Positions 6,373 through 15,853 are shown, counted from the first letter of the stretch. The stretch is 20,993 nt of DNA from JBNJEM01 sp051745935 (GCA_051745935.1 JBNJEM010000058.1:1-20993); one strand, 5' to 3'. Notes: generated by a model from the sequence alone, not told the origin. Made by a program: numbers and translations.

Positions 6373-8394
6373 TCAGGCTTCGGGGACCGGCTGGGGGACG
6401 CGGGGCGTCGCCACGGCGCACCCATCGGTGAATTCGGGGATCAGCTCCGAGAGCCTGGCGCGAAGCGCGCTTTCCGGGCCGTGACACAACCATCCGAGGC
6501 TGGCGATATCGCGCGAGACCACGGCCAGCGAGACTGGGCGATGGTAGGCGACCTGCAGTTTCGGATGCGAGGTCTCCATCAAGTGTTCTTGCTGGAAGTA
6601 GAGCTCTTCGTAGAGTTTTTCGCCTGGCCGGGTCGCCGTGAACGTAATGTCGATGGCGTCTTCGGGCAACCCGGACACTCGGATCAGGTCTTTCGCCAAG
6701 TCGACGATTTTCACGGATTCGCCCATTTCCAAGACGAAAATCTCCCCGCCCCGGCCCATGGAGGCCGCTTGAAGCACCAGTTGGGAGGCTTCGGGAATGG
6801 TCATGAAAAAGCGGGTCATTTCCGGGTGCGTGACCGTGATGGGCCCCCCCCGCCGAATTTGATCCTGAAAGATGGGAACCACGCTGCCCGCCGACCCTAG
6901 CACGTTGCCAAACCGCGTCACCACGAAGCGGGTCCGAGACTCGGCGGACAACGCGTGGATATACCGTTCCGCCATGTGCTTCGAGGCGCCCATGATGCTG
7001 GTCGGATGCACGGCCTTGTCGGTTGAGATGAGCACGAACCGTTGTACCCCGAAATCATCGGCCAAATCGGCCAGGAACTTCGTGCCCAACACGTTGTTCT
7101 TGATCGCCTCGCCCACGTTCTGTTCCATCAAGGGGACATGTTTGTGAGCGGCGGCGTGAAAAACCACTTCCGGGCGATACGCCGCGAACAGCTGCCGCAT
7201 TCGCGGTTGGTCGGTCACGTCACCGATTAGCGGCGTCGTGGCTTGCGTTGAACCCCGTACTTGAGTCAATTCCCGGTCGATTTCGAAGATGCGATTCTCG
7301 CCCCGGCCAACCAGCAGCAGCTTCTTCGGTTGGAACCTAAGGATTTGCCGGCAGATTTCCGAGCCGATACTCCCGCCGGCCCCCGTGACCATGATGACGC
7401 GTCCCCCCACCAGATCCTCAATCGCTTCCGTGTCGAGTTCCACCGGCTCGCGTCGCAACAGGTCACTGATTTCAATGCTCCGCACGGGGACCTCGCGTCC
7501 GCCACTGAAGAGTTCCCCCACTCGTGGGATCAGCTTCAGTTGGATGTCGGCGTCCTCGCACGCTTTCATGAGTTTTCGCAACCGGTGTCCCGGCAATGTA
7601 CCGGGCAGCATCAACAGGTGTTCGATCCCGCGCGACGCAGCCAATGCCTCTACGTTTCGGACATGGCCCACGACCGGAATCTGTCCCAAGTGCCGGGCGT
7701 GCATTGGAGCGCCATTGGTTTCGAGAAACCCCTCGACGCGATACGTCGACTCGGGATGCGATTGGATTTGGTGGGCCAGCATCGCGGTGGTATCGTCCGT
7801 TCCCACCACCAACACACTGATCCGATCCCCCGCCCCGAAAAAGGCGTGGAACTGTTCCCGGGCCAAACGCCAACTGGCCCGCAGCGAGCCCAGGACGAGG
7901 ATACTGAGCATCGCATCGAGAATTAGCACGCCGCGAGGGACGTGGTAGGCTGTCGTGAAATAGTTCACTGCCGCCAGGACCAGAAACGATACCCCGGTGG
8001 CTCTCAGCAGGGCCGAGAGGTCGCTGAAGGTGACATACCGCCACCACCCGTGATAGTGCCCCGCCGCGTAGAAAATGCCCAGCTTGACGACCAGTAACCA
8101 CGGGAGACTCATCCAAAACACGCCACGAGAATCCCCGGGAACTTCAAATCCGAAGCGCAGCAGGTAGGCGGACCAGTAGATCAACGTGAAGAAGCAGAGA
8201 TGGCCAGCCGCCAGCAGCCAGAAACGCGGCGATTGCAAGCCCGCGTTGTTGGATCGACTGACCAGTCCCGGAACCAAGCTGCGCCATCGGTCGCCTCTGC
8301 CAGCCGCCCTGTTTCGCGCCGGTGGCCGGGGCGACGGTCCGCGTTCGCGCCCGGACCGTCCGTTGTCAGTGGGGTTAACTAGAGGTATTTTCAT
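6373..8394 (-). CDS. membrane-bound NDP-sugar 4,6-dehydratase/epimerase, CapD/FlaA1/PglF family
   Basis: This 673-residue protein has about four membrane helices near residues 56-82, 92-113, 125-147 and 155-174. A first Rossmann-like domain follows (VLVVGTDD, about 193-300), then the catalytic SDR domain with the cofactor loop VTGAGGSIGSE (about 336-346), AAAHKHVP (about 414), STDKAVHP (about 457) and MGASK (about 468). Met in the usual Tyr position is the hallmark of this dehydratase group. The enzyme should convert UDP-GlcNAc-like sugars at the inner membrane as the first step towards an unusual sugar for the exported polymer. ATG at 8394 is used; no strong ribosome binding site is visible. 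Length and motifs are complete. The exact substrate is not readable. Confidence 0.92.
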   Translation of the reverse strand: MKIPLVNPTDNGRSGRERGPSPRPPARNRAAGRGDRWRSLVPGLVSRSNNAGLQSPRFWLLAAGHLCFFTLIYWSAYLLRFGFEVPGDSRGVFWMSLPWLLVVKLGIFYAAGHYHGWWRYVTFSDLSALLRATGVSFLVLAAVNYFTTAYHVPRGVLILDAMLSILVLGSLRASWRLAREQFHAFFGAGDRISVLVVGTDDTTAMLAHQIQSHPESTYRVEGFLETNGAPMHARHLGQIPVVGHVRNVEALAASRGIEHLLMLPGTLPGHRLRKLMKACEDADIQLKLIPRVGELFSGGREVPVRSIEISDLLRREPVELDTEAIEDLVGGRVIMVTGAGGSIGSEICRQILRFQPKKLLLVGRGENRIFEIDRELTQVRGSTQATTPLIGDVTDQPRMRQLFAAYRPEVVFHAAAHKHVPLMEQNVGEAIKNNVLGTKFLADLADDFGVQRFVLISTDKAVHPTSIMGASKHMAERYIHALSAESRTRFVVTRFGNVLGSAGSVVPIFQDQIRRGGPITVTHPEMTRFFMTIPEASQLVLQAASMGRGGEIFVLEMGESVKIVDLAKDLIRVSGLPEDAIDITFTATRPGEKLYEELYFQQEHLMETSHPKLQVAYHRPVSLAVVSRDIASLGWLCHGPESALRARLSELIPEFTDGCAVATPRVPQPVPEA

Positions 8395-8988
8395 GTTTTG
8401 ACTCAGGATGTCCTGCCTAACTTAGCGAGCGTGGTCTTGCACTTGTGTCCGAAACTCGAATGTGGTAACGCTCCCCCTGAAATCGGTGCCATCGTCCCGC
8501 GAACTCATTCCATGCTCGAGCATTTGCTGCTTCGGCCTTCCAGCCCGCGTTTTGGACTTCGCCTTTCCTTGGACACCGTTTGCTTTCACAACTTACTTGG
8601 ACACCCGTTTACTTAATCCCGTTGGGTTCTCGCGTGTCGTGGTTGCCGCCGCCGACGTATTGCCGACCGGTTTGTTGGATTTGCTTCCTCGTCCGCAACC
8701 TTCCTGATAGCATAACGTTAGAATACCACGCTTTGCCCTGCCCTGCCCTGCCCTGCCCCCTTTTTCGTGGCGGGGGTTCGCGATCGGAAGTTACCGTACC
8801 GACTCAGAGCACATCTCATGCTTCCGATGATCTCCTTCAGGCGGTCGGATTTGTCCGGGTGGAACGTTGCTTGACGCAAGCCGTCCTCCCGTTGGTCGGA
8901 CTCGCGGCGGACAAAGTCATCGGTGACCGGTATAACTTGAAAATGCCGCGACGCGGAGACGGGATACGGCGACAATGGGCCTTCTTCC
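8395..8988. other. intergenic region with repeats
   Basis: No gene is supported between the dehydratase and EpsI. The region contains four CCCTG units at 8736-8755 and one copy of a dispersed repeat of about 103 bp at 8838-8942. A short minus-strand frame across 8718-8975 is just that repeat read backwards. Positions 8395-8735 show nothing I can name. Confidence 0.6.
8838..8942 (+). repeat. dispersed repeat of about 103 bp, copy 1
   Basis: It begins TTCAGGCGGTCGGATT and ends ACCGGTATAACTTGA. Close copies lie at 20893-20993 (same strand, cut by the window edge) and 19404-19502 (opposite strand). The core CGTCCTCCCGTTGGTCGGAC is the best-kept part. The function is unknown and no inverted-repeat ends are evident. 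Confidence 0.7.
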
Positions 8989-9642
8989 CTAAAGGCGTCT
9001 TGTTTCGGCGCGGATTCTCCGGGCTAAATCCTCTAGCGTTTGCTTTGCTTCATTATGATCCGAAATGCTCACCGTGTCCAGCATTACTTTCACCACGGGC
9101 GGCCACTGGCGGCGGCCGATCATCTTCAGTCGGGCGAGGCAGGCGTCCCACCGCGTGGTGCAGACCTGCTCGTTCCACTGATACCAGTACAGCACCAATG
9201 AACGCATCCCCTGGTGCTCGACTGTCAGGATCTCGGCCTCAATCGGATCCGACTCGCCGATCATCACCGGCTCGCGGCCCACGATCTCCGCCCCCGTGGC
9301 CGGGTAACAAATGGCGGGTGGATGGGGCAGGGTCGGGGTTTCAAGGCTATTCCACTCGCCGATGTGCAGCGAGACCTGATGGGGGGTGCCATCCGGGCCG
9401 GTGGCTCTGTAAAGGCGACTGATGGCGTGCCGCGCGCCGACCGTCTTTTCAATCCGCTCGTTAAACTCCTTGTCCTCGCCACGCCAATCGCCGAGTTCGT
9501 ATGGGAGGTCGCTTAACTCCTTGTGCAACGGGCGAACCTCCGAGGACTTGGCCCGATTGAGCAGGAAAGAGGCGCCTCCCATAAAAACCGCCAAGACGGC
9601 GGCAATCGAAAAAAGACGCTTTGCAGGGATGGGAATCATCAT
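8989..9642 (-). CDS. EpsI family exosortase-associated protein
   Basis: This 217-residue protein has one N-terminal membrane anchor (about residues 9-28) and an outside domain of the EpsI type. Signature features are DLPYELGDWRG near residue 45, the HPPAICYPATG segment with H107 and C112, and YWYQW at about 152-156. EpsI proteins accompany exosortases and exopolysaccharide genes and are sometimes fused to the exosortase C-terminus; here EpsI is a separate gene 2.8 kb away. Its biochemical role is not settled. ATG at 9642 is used (an ATG codon follows at once); the upstream AGAAGAG is a weak ribosome binding site. The usual GW after the ATG motif is GA here, a small deviation. Confidence 0.9.
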   Translation of the reverse strand: MMIPIPAKRLFSIAAVLAVFMGGASFLLNRAKSSEVRPLHKELSDLPYELGDWRGEDKEFNERIEKTVGARHAISRLYRATGPDGTPHQVSLHIGEWNSLETPTLPHPPAICYPATGAEIVGREPVMIGESDPIEAEILTVEHQGMRSLVLYWYQWNEQVCTTRWDACLARLKMIGRRQWPPVVKVMLDTVSISDHNEAKQTLEDLARRIRAETRRL

Positions 9643-10084
9643 GGATTGCGACTCTTCTATCGGTCCAAGCCTGTTGCGGGCGGCCCCAAAGGTGGGTTTC
9701 CGCCTCGAATGGCGTTTGAATAACGGGAAACCTGAATCATTGTCACTTTTTAGCGAACTGAAATACTGACGTATCGCTTTCTGGGGCGATCAGGGCTTCA
9801 AGAAGCCCGCGGGCCGCCGCCCGCCGTTCATGATCCTTGCCGGTCCCAGGCGGGGGCGAGCGGACTCTGGCCTTGCGGTTAATCGGGGTACGTTACCAGG
9901 GATTTGCGATCACGAAGCACTCGGGTGGCTGGCGTGCGCGAATCGGCGGCGCTTCCATTGCCTTTTGAGTTTCCCAGCGTCTTGCCCGCGAGTGGGGCGT
10001 GTTTCCTCGCGCCCGCCGGCCCGGAATCGACGTGGAGGCTCCGTGAACGTCGCGGAGCCGCCGGTCCATAACGGGCCTCTTGAG
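9643..10084. other. intergenic region between EpsI and the BY-kinase gene
   Basis: No gene is supported. A GGCTCCG/CGGAGCC hairpin with a 9-nt loop (10037-10059) lies about 25 nt past the BY-kinase stop on the minus strand. It could attenuate transcription into the EpsI gene, but it has no T-run. The remainder shows nothing recognisable. Confidence 0.5.
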
Positions 10085-12313
10085 CTACACGGGCGTTTCT
10101 TCCTGTTGTTGCTTTACGGCGCGGGACATGTAATACGATTCCTGTGGCGCGGTGACGACGGTCCCGAGCAATCGCACGTCGAAGTTTTCGAGAATGTCGC
10201 TGGCGCGACGGACCATCGAGAGTCGGCTGACGTCTCGCAGGACGCAGCAGATCGCTCCATCCACGTAACGGCTGACGACGCGGGCGTCCGCCACCGGCAC
10301 CAGCGGGCTGCCATCGACGATCACGTAGTCAAATTGCGCCCGCAGATCGTGTAGCAACTGGGGCAGTTCCAGCGAGTTCATGGCTTGAGTGCTGGCCGCA
10401 TTGGCAATCCCGGCTGGAATAACGTAGAGATTCGAAAGCACCGTGTCGTTCACGGCGTCTTCGATGCAGCACTCCCCTCGCAGAATATCGCACACGCCCG
10501 GTTCGAGGTCCAAGTTAAACACGGAACTGACCGAGGGGCGGGACAGATCGAAGTCGACCAAGGCCGTCCGCTTTCCGGCCCGCGCGAGACTCATCGCCAG
10601 CTGGGTCGCGACCGTCGTTTTTCCTTCGCCTCCCACCGCGCTGCTGACCATCACGGTGTGGACATCGCCTTGATACAACAGGTTCGCGCGGATCCCCGCG
10701 ATCGACTCGCTCAGCAGCGCTTGCCACCAGCGGCCCTGGCTGGAGGCGCCGCCCAGGCGGCGGGTGACTCGCGAGGGCAAAATGGGGACGGATCCCATGA
10801 GCGGCAGGCCGAGTCGCTCCGAGACCTCGTCCGGCGTGTTGACCCGTTGTGATCGCACGTCCCAGAACAGCAAGCCGACCGATGGCAACATGAAGGCGAA
10901 CAAGCCCGCCGCCGCCGTCAGCATCCTTCGCCCCGGCTTGTTGGCCGTTCGGGGCGGGACGGCCTGTGAGATCAACTCGACCCGGGGTTGGCGCTCCAAT
11001 TCGATCTTCGTCCGGCTGAGTTGGGCGGTTACCTGGTCAATCTCCTTGCCCAGACGTTCGATGTCTTTCCGCTGGAGTTCAACATCGACGAAGTTCTCGC
11101 CGATCGATTCCACGTCTTGATATTGGTCGTATTCGCTTTCCCATTTGTCCACCTGGGCGTCGAGTACCTCGGCCAGGGATTCTTTTTCCTGGATGGCGGC
11201 TTCCAGTTCCTTGCGCCGTTCAACTCGCCATTGCATGGCCAGCGATTCTTTGAGCGATTCCACTTGCTCCTTCAAGTCGGTGATCCGAAACTGCACGCCT
11301 CCCAGTCCCGAACGCTCGGCGGCGCCCGAGTCACGGGACATGTCCCCCGCGTGTTTGACCGCTCGACTCAACATTTCCTGTTCGTTCGTCAAGTACCGGC
11401 CTTCAGGGTCCATGGCCAACATGACTTGTAGCTCATCCTCGGGAACCCCCTGGGACTGGACTCTCTCAAGCTGTTTTTTGGCCATTTCCAAGTCGGTCAT
11501 GGCTTGCTGATGTTGAACCTTGGCGTTGATTAACTCGCGCTGAATGTGCCGCGCCTGTTCCATGTCGATTTGTTTCGCCAGGGAGAGTTCTTCCCGGTCC
11601 ACCGTTCCCAGTTGTTCCGCCAGGTTTTTCAACGTGTTTCGCTTGTTTTGCTCTTCATCAAGGAGGTTTTCGTGGATGTTCGCCAGCGTGTCTCGCTTGT
11701 CATTCAGTTCCCCACGCTCCTTCGCTTGCACAGTGTCCAGGTAAGTCTCGACCACGGCGTTCACGATGGTGGCCGACTCTTCGGGATCCGGTGAGGTCAT
11801 CTTGACCAGCAGCATCTGCGAATCCCTCGGGATCGCCACGCTCAATTCCTTGGCCAACCAACCCTCTTGGTCCCGCTGCTCTTGGACAATTGAACAGCCT
11901 TGGACCTCCTCGGAGCGGAGCGCTTCGGTGAGCACTGACCGAGATGTGATCAACTGCTTGACACTGTTGATGTAGGTTTCGAACTTTTCTTGGGGGTGAT
12001 TAGCCCCTTCGTCGAGGAGGTGCCGCGGCGTGGCGTGGGCTCGCAGTTCCGCGAACGCCGTGTACCGGTCCTCGACCAAAAACCAGATGGCGACCCCGAC
12101 CGCGAGGGCGAAGACGCCGCCGAGCAACAAGCACCACAACCAGTTGCGGCGGAACGCGTGCAGATAGCCGTCCAAGCTGGTCGCGTCCGCCGAAGCGCCG
12201 TCGACTCCCATCATGTGGTCGCCGTTGACGACGAACGCGGGAGAACTGGCGTGGGGCGAAGCGATCATGCCGGACTGGTGCGGCGCGGCATGCTGATCGT
12301 CGTTGCAAATCAT
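10085..12313 (-). CDS. polysaccharide chain-length regulator fused to a tyrosine autokinase (Wzz/BY-kinase)
   Basis: This 742-residue fused Wzc-type protein has membrane helices at about residues 57-80 and 464-484 flanking a Wzz domain with a long coiled coil (about 206-436). A proline-rich VPPRTANKPGRR segment precedes the second helix. The cytoplasmic BY-kinase has Walker A GGEGKTT (561-567), Walker A' LVDFD (586-590) and Walker B VIVDGS (about 664-669). Such proteins set polymer length and gate export through cycles of tyrosine phosphorylation. The tail has only two adjacent tyrosines (ESYYMS), fewer than the usual cluster. ATG at 12313 is chosen because AAGGGA lies eight bases upstream; a GTG at 12385 and an ATG at 12340 have no such site. 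It partners functionally with the export lipoprotein at 17634-18707. Confidence 0.92.
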   Translation of the reverse strand: MICNDDQHAAPHQSGMIASPHASSPAFVVNGDHMMGVDGASADATSLDGYLHAFRRNWLWCLLLGGVFALAVGVAIWFLVEDRYTAFAELRAHATPRHLLDEGANHPQEKFETYINSVKQLITSRSVLTEALRSEEVQGCSIVQEQRDQEGWLAKELSVAIPRDSQMLLVKMTSPDPEESATIVNAVVETYLDTVQAKERGELNDKRDTLANIHENLLDEEQNKRNTLKNLAEQLGTVDREELSLAKQIDMEQARHIQRELINAKVQHQQAMTDLEMAKKQLERVQSQGVPEDELQVMLAMDPEGRYLTNEQEMLSRAVKHAGDMSRDSGAAERSGLGGVQFRITDLKEQVESLKESLAMQWRVERRKELEAAIQEKESLAEVLDAQVDKWESEYDQYQDVESIGENFVDVELQRKDIERLGKEIDQVTAQLSRTKIELERQPRVELISQAVPPRTANKPGRRMLTAAAGLFAFMLPSVGLLFWDVRSQRVNTPDEVSERLGLPLMGSVPILPSRVTRRLGGASSQGRWWQALLSESIAGIRANLLYQGDVHTVMVSSAVGGEGKTTVATQLAMSLARAGKRTALVDFDLSRPSVSSVFNLDLEPGVCDILRGECCIEDAVNDTVLSNLYVIPAGIANAASTQAMNSLELPQLLHDLRAQFDYVIVDGSPLVPVADARVVSRYVDGAICCVLRDVSRLSMVRRASDILENFDVRLLGTVVTAPQESYYMSRAVKQQQEETPV

Positions 12314-12427
12314 GCGAGAATTCCCTTGTTGATTATTCATAAGCGTGGGGAGAGATTGATAGCGTCTGGTTTTGGGAGCCAACACCGACGCATAATGTAA
12401 CGAGAACAGACACGAATTCGCGAGTCA

Positions 12428-12459
12428 ATACCCGGTTCTCCTTATACCCGCTTCTCCTT
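12428..12459. repeat. 16-bp tandem duplication directly after the exosortase stop
   Basis: ATACCCGGTTCTCCTT and ATACCCGCTTCTCCTT stand end to end, differing by one base, and abut the exosortase stop codon. On the minus strand they give two AAGGAGAA boxes, which look like ribosome binding sites, but no start codon follows at a usable distance. It may be a simple slippage duplication. Confidence 0.55.
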
Positions 12460-13344
12460 TTATCTGGGCGCCAGGGCGCCCGCCAGCGGCGGCCCCTCTT
12501 CGGGCTCTATGGTCAAACGGCGCAGAATTTCAATCTCGAGCCACAGCAGTAACACGGCGAGGGCTGGCATGATATAGCCGGCCACGTCGTGGAACACCTT
12601 TTCGGCGACTTCCACGCCGAAGAATTCATGACAGAGTCCCGTGATCGCGACCCGGATAATGTTGACCGCCAAGGCGATTGGAATGGCGCTGGCCAATATG
12701 AACAACCGTTCCCAGATTGGGCGGTCCAGCACGAATGCCAGGCCGCACGTCAACGCCACGCTGGTCATCAACATGCGCAAGCCGCTGCAGGCTTCCGCCA
12801 CGTTGATTGGATACTCGCTGAGCTGAATGACGTTTCCGCGAGCTACCGCCGGGAGGCTCAATGTCTGCAAAATGTATGTACTGGCCACTGTCGCCAATCG
12901 CTGCAACGGGACCCGAGCCATGGTCTCGAGTGCCACTGGCAACGGAATCATGAAGCATAGGAAAAACACGGATGGCCAACACCAACGCATCATGGGCCAA
13001 CCGCCCAGCATCAACACGATCCCCGCGACGCACGGGATGATCGAGAAGGCGATAATCAGCTTGAATCCCATCATGCCGGCGGCGAGATACAACATGCCGC
13101 TTAGCGCGATCAGTCCCGCGCCCCACCACGAACCCCTCCAAGGGCCTCGCGGCGCCATGTCGCGGCGGAACCAGAGCAGAAACAAGGAAAAAAACGGAAT
13201 CAAATACCCATGTGAATAATCCGGCTGTTCCCATGCGTTCAACAGCATGCGAAACGACGGCCAATACACCGCGGAACAGACAGCGACAATGGCTAAGCCT
13301 CCCGCCATCAACGCCCACTGGGATTTGGTAATTGTCTTGCTCAT
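12460..13344 (-). CDS. exosortase (EpsH/Xrt family transpeptidase)
   Basis: This 294-residue integral membrane protein has about eight hydrophobic helices. The exosortase catalytic residues are all present: C186 in NVAEACSGLRML, R231 in NIIRVAITG and H252 in KVFHDVAGY. SHGYLIP near residue 44 is another family signature. By analogy with archaeosortase and exosortases it cleaves a C-terminal sorting signal from exported proteins and transfers them to a surface carrier, alongside exopolysaccharide export. EpsI is not fused here; the C-terminus simply ends in a charged tail. ATG at 13344 has only a distant GAAGG upstream. The next gene downstream on the same strand is the BY-kinase. No protein with a PEP-CTERM-like tail is encoded in the window, so its substrates lie elsewhere. 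Confidence 0.93.
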   Translation of the reverse strand: MSKTITKSQWALMAGGLAIVAVCSAVYWPSFRMLLNAWEQPDYSHGYLIPFFSLFLLWFRRDMAPRGPWRGSWWGAGLIALSGMLYLAAGMMGFKLIIAFSIIPCVAGIVLMLGGWPMMRWCWPSVFFLCFMIPLPVALETMARVPLQRLATVASTYILQTLSLPAVARGNVIQLSEYPINVAEACSGLRMLMTSVALTCGLAFVLDRPIWERLFILASAIPIALAVNIIRVAITGLCHEFFGVEVAEKVFHDVAGYIMPALAVLLLWLEIEILRRLTIEPEEGPPLAGALAPR

Positions 13345-14650
13345 TGACGTATTGGCTACCTTCGGGATTCAACCTCACACCCGTTCCGCCATGGCGGAGA
13401 CGGGCAACCTGCCCTCCCAGGCCGCCGAAAGATCAATAGAACCGCGTGAAGAGCGTGGCGGAACCCCGAAAACAGGGCGTTTAACGGCTACCTTCCAAAG
13501 GGCAATTCGCGACGGACTCCGTCCCCCTGGGCTGCGTCCACACTCCGATGAGAAGAGGCCCCAGACCCTTGAGTCGCTCGACAGCGACTGACGCCGCGCG
13601 AGAAAATGATCCATGCCACACACTCCCCAGCATAATCGCGGCCTCATTCTTGTCAATGGTTTGGGCCGGGGCCGGTCAAATTACCGCCCGATTCCTGGAT
13701 AAAAGGGGGGGCGAAGGCACGGAGGCCGCCAGGGCGCGCGGGGGCGAAGCATCAGTGGAATGATTGGGGCCCGGTTTCCTCAAGGAGAATCGGCTCGGAG
13801 GGCCGTCGTTCAGTCACGGGATTTCCCCGCGGGCTCGCGCCAACGATCCGCGATGGTTCTCGACCTGTGTACGACAAGCACCGGGAAGCCCCGTGGTGCA
13901 AGGGCTCCGAGGAGTCGGGCGGTCGAGCGCCGCGGCGCCCCTGCGGTCGGGTTTGCCGGAAGAGCGGCGGTGGAACCGCCGGCCGGCCCTGGGGTGGGGG
14001 AAAACCTTAAGTCCTTGTAGCCCGTTTTGTTGCGCCTTGCGTCCTTGCCGGCGTCGAATCAAGGCCCTCAGGGACTGAAAGGACCAACGGAAACACGGCG
14101 GACGGGGCTCACGCGTGAAAAAAAGCCGCGCGGCGTCTTCCGTTTCTTCATCCGTGGGTCCGTTCTGCCATCCGTGGGCCTATCATGGCACCGGGAGCAC
14201 CGCTGATGACCGTCACGGCGTGGCTGGAGAGCAGGTCCAGTGTTTGAACCGAGGACGCGCAACAAATGCGGCAAACCCATTTCTTCTAGCTTGCCCAGTT
14301 TTCGGGATTTTAACCAGCCCAGGCCGGCCCCCGCGTGAGGAGGTCCCCGTTCGCGCCACGGAAAAAAATGTTGCAAATAGCTTGCAAAACAGTTGGGCTC
14401 TGTTTAGTCTGGAGTGGCATCGGCGCTCGGGCGCCGTCGTGTCGCGAGGGGCCATGGTGGGTCCCTCATTCTTTATGCTGTAGAGTCCGGGAGGGAGGCG
14501 CATCCCAAAGGGGCGGAGTTTGCGCTCAGCGAACCGTGTGTTCGTCCCTTTCCGCGTCATGATCCGGCCTGGCTCCGCGATCAGAGTGGCCTTCGCGAGC
14601 CGGCGGGTGTCCCGTCGCGTTCTCTCCATCAGCTTCAGCTAGATTGTTTA
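13345..14650. other. 1.3-kb gene-free region upstream of the exosortase
   Basis: No gene is supported. Frames are short, lack ribosome binding sites and resemble nothing. The only recognisable item is a 44-bp segment (14144-14187) that repeats 3269-3312 in inverted orientation. This region must hold the promoters for the leftward exosortase gene and the rightward sigma-factor gene, but I could not pick clear -35/-10 boxes. Confidence 0.5.
14144..14187 (-). repeat. 44-bp dispersed repeat, inverted copy
   Basis: The reverse complement matches 3269-3312 with about two differences, including both CCACGGATG units. It lies in the gene-free region between the exosortase and sigma-factor genes. Confidence 0.65.
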
Positions 14651-15334
14651 TTGAAACGTTCTTCAGCTAATCGGTCCGTGGCACGGTCTCGGCGCGCCGA
14701 CGAAGCGCAACAGAACGGCGAAGCTGCGCGGCAGTCGGCTTCGACGGCACCGCGAAGTGCGTTGGAGGAAAAGACGCTCGTCGACAAATGCCGTGATGGG
14801 GATGACGCCGCGTGGGCGGAGATGCACGCCAAATGCCAGGACTATTTGGTTCAGCAGATTCGTTACGCGCTGGGGGACCGCGGGCGCGACAGCAATTTGG
14901 TGGAAGAAATCGCCGCTCGGGTTTGGTTTGGCCTGGTCGCCGACGATGCCCATTTGTTGGACCGGTTTCAGCCATACGAAGGGAACGGACTGGAGAAATA
15001 CCTGGCGGCCATCGCTCGTTTTGAAGTGCTGCGGCACAATCGAAGCGAGTTTCGTCGCAGGCGGCGCGAGCAGGAAACCCAGGTGATGCGCGTTGGCGGG
15101 AGTGACGATCAGTTGGTACGTGAAATGACGCTGGACGTGAATGCCTTTCTCCCACAGCTTACCCCACGTGAGAAAGAATTCTTCCACTATGTGCTCATGG
15201 GCAACGACGTGCATGAACTCCGGGTCTCCGCGCCCAATGCCTGGCAACTGAAACACCGTATTCGAAAGAAACTGCTCAAGTTTCTCGATGGCGGCGACGG
15301 AGAATCGCGGGAATCCAAAAGCGAACCTTCATAA
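14651..15334 (+). CDS. ECF-like sigma factor
   Basis: With a TTG start at 14651 the protein has 227 residues. Residues about 42-140 fit sigma-70 region 2: LVDKCRDGDDAAW opens the domain, EEIAARVWFGL corresponds to the core-binding helix, and YLAAIARFEVLRHNR to the -10-binding part. Residues about 163-212 fit a region-4 helix-turn-helix, with LTPREKEFF, then VHELRVSAPNAWQLKHRIRKKL. It probably directs RNA polymerase to a special promoter set. Its place between the exosortase and export genes suggests a local regulator, which is inference. The start is uncertain: the frame is open back to a GTG at 14414, but the added 79 residues have no family resemblance and none of the candidate starts (14414, 14651, GTG 14678) has a good ribosome binding site. 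Confidence 0.75.
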   Translation: MKRSSANRSVARSRRADEAQQNGEAARQSASTAPRSALEEKTLVDKCRDGDDAAWAEMHAKCQDYLVQQIRYALGDRGRDSNLVEEIAARVWFGLVADDAHLLDRFQPYEGNGLEKYLAAIARFEVLRHNRSEFRRRRREQETQVMRVGGSDDQLVREMTLDVNAFLPQLTPREKEFFHYVLMGNDVHELRVSAPNAWQLKHRIRKKLLKFLDGGDGESRESKSEPS

Positions 15335-15371
15335 GCAATAGCTGGGTCGCGGAAGAGGGGTGCAATGAGGA

Positions 15372-15403
15372 GGCGGCAGCTGTGGGGCTGTCGTCTTTTT
15401 TTT
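15372..15403 (+). terminator. rho-independent terminator of the sigma-factor gene
   Basis: The stem GGCGGCAG/CTGTCGTC (8 bp with two G-U pairs) around an 8-nt loop is followed at once by eight T. It lies 38 nt past the sigma-factor stop and is on the plus strand, so that gene is a single transcription unit. Confidence 0.8.
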
Positions 15404-15805
15404 GCGCTCAAGCGGGAGGGAGCTAAAACACGAATTGACGGAGTTGAACGTGGCCGTTAGAGCGGCCCGTCGTCAGGAATTCGTTGAAAAACGCGATATA
15501 TGGTTATAGTTGACGCCTTGGCCAGTTGGCGGTTCCATTACTCAGCCTTTTTCAGGTTGACGCCGGTTGACACGGAATCCTGCCGTGTGTCGCCAGATTC
15601 ACGGCCCCGGGGGGTTGGAAAGCCTGACGTGCGCCCATCGGCTCAACCGTTCCATATGTCGTTGGTTCCGCTTCCCGCACGCGTTTCCCCGTTCGCTCTC
15701 GTGAAGGCCGCGCGACTTTCGTGAATGTGCTGCCCGCGCTTGGATCATCCCGCAGACAGGTACCAACGGCATGAATTTGGACGAGATCCAGACCATCGCG
15801 CCGTA

Positions 15806-15853
15806 GCCGTTAAGGGGGCCGTTAAGGGGGCCGTTAAGGGGGCCGTTAAGGGC
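15806..15853 (+). repeat. 12-bp tandem repeat GCCGTTAAGGGG, four units
   Basis: There are four units end to end; the last ends in C instead of G. The array lies about 50 bp before the ATG of the unknown small gene, so it is probably in its leader or promoter region. Copy number could vary by slippage. If translation began upstream at 15725, the array would add VKGA tetrapeptides, but that start is unlikely. Confidence 0.75.

Noticed and set aside
7261..7926. 221-codon plus-strand frame antisense to the dehydratase gene
   Set aside because: It is a shadow of the well-supported minus-strand gene caused by GC-rich codon use.
8718..8975. 85-codon minus-strand frame
   Set aside because: Most of it is the 103-bp dispersed repeat read backwards, which also occurs elsewhere without this frame.
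14414..14650. N-terminal extension of the sigma factor
   Set aside because: The frame is open to a GTG at 14414, but the added residues show no sigma-like or other features and the GTG lacks a spaced ribosome binding site.
15806..15853. CRISPR array
   Set aside because: The 12-bp units are directly adjacent with no spacers; the low-complexity runs at 2431 and 4779 likewise lack spacers, and no cas genes are present.
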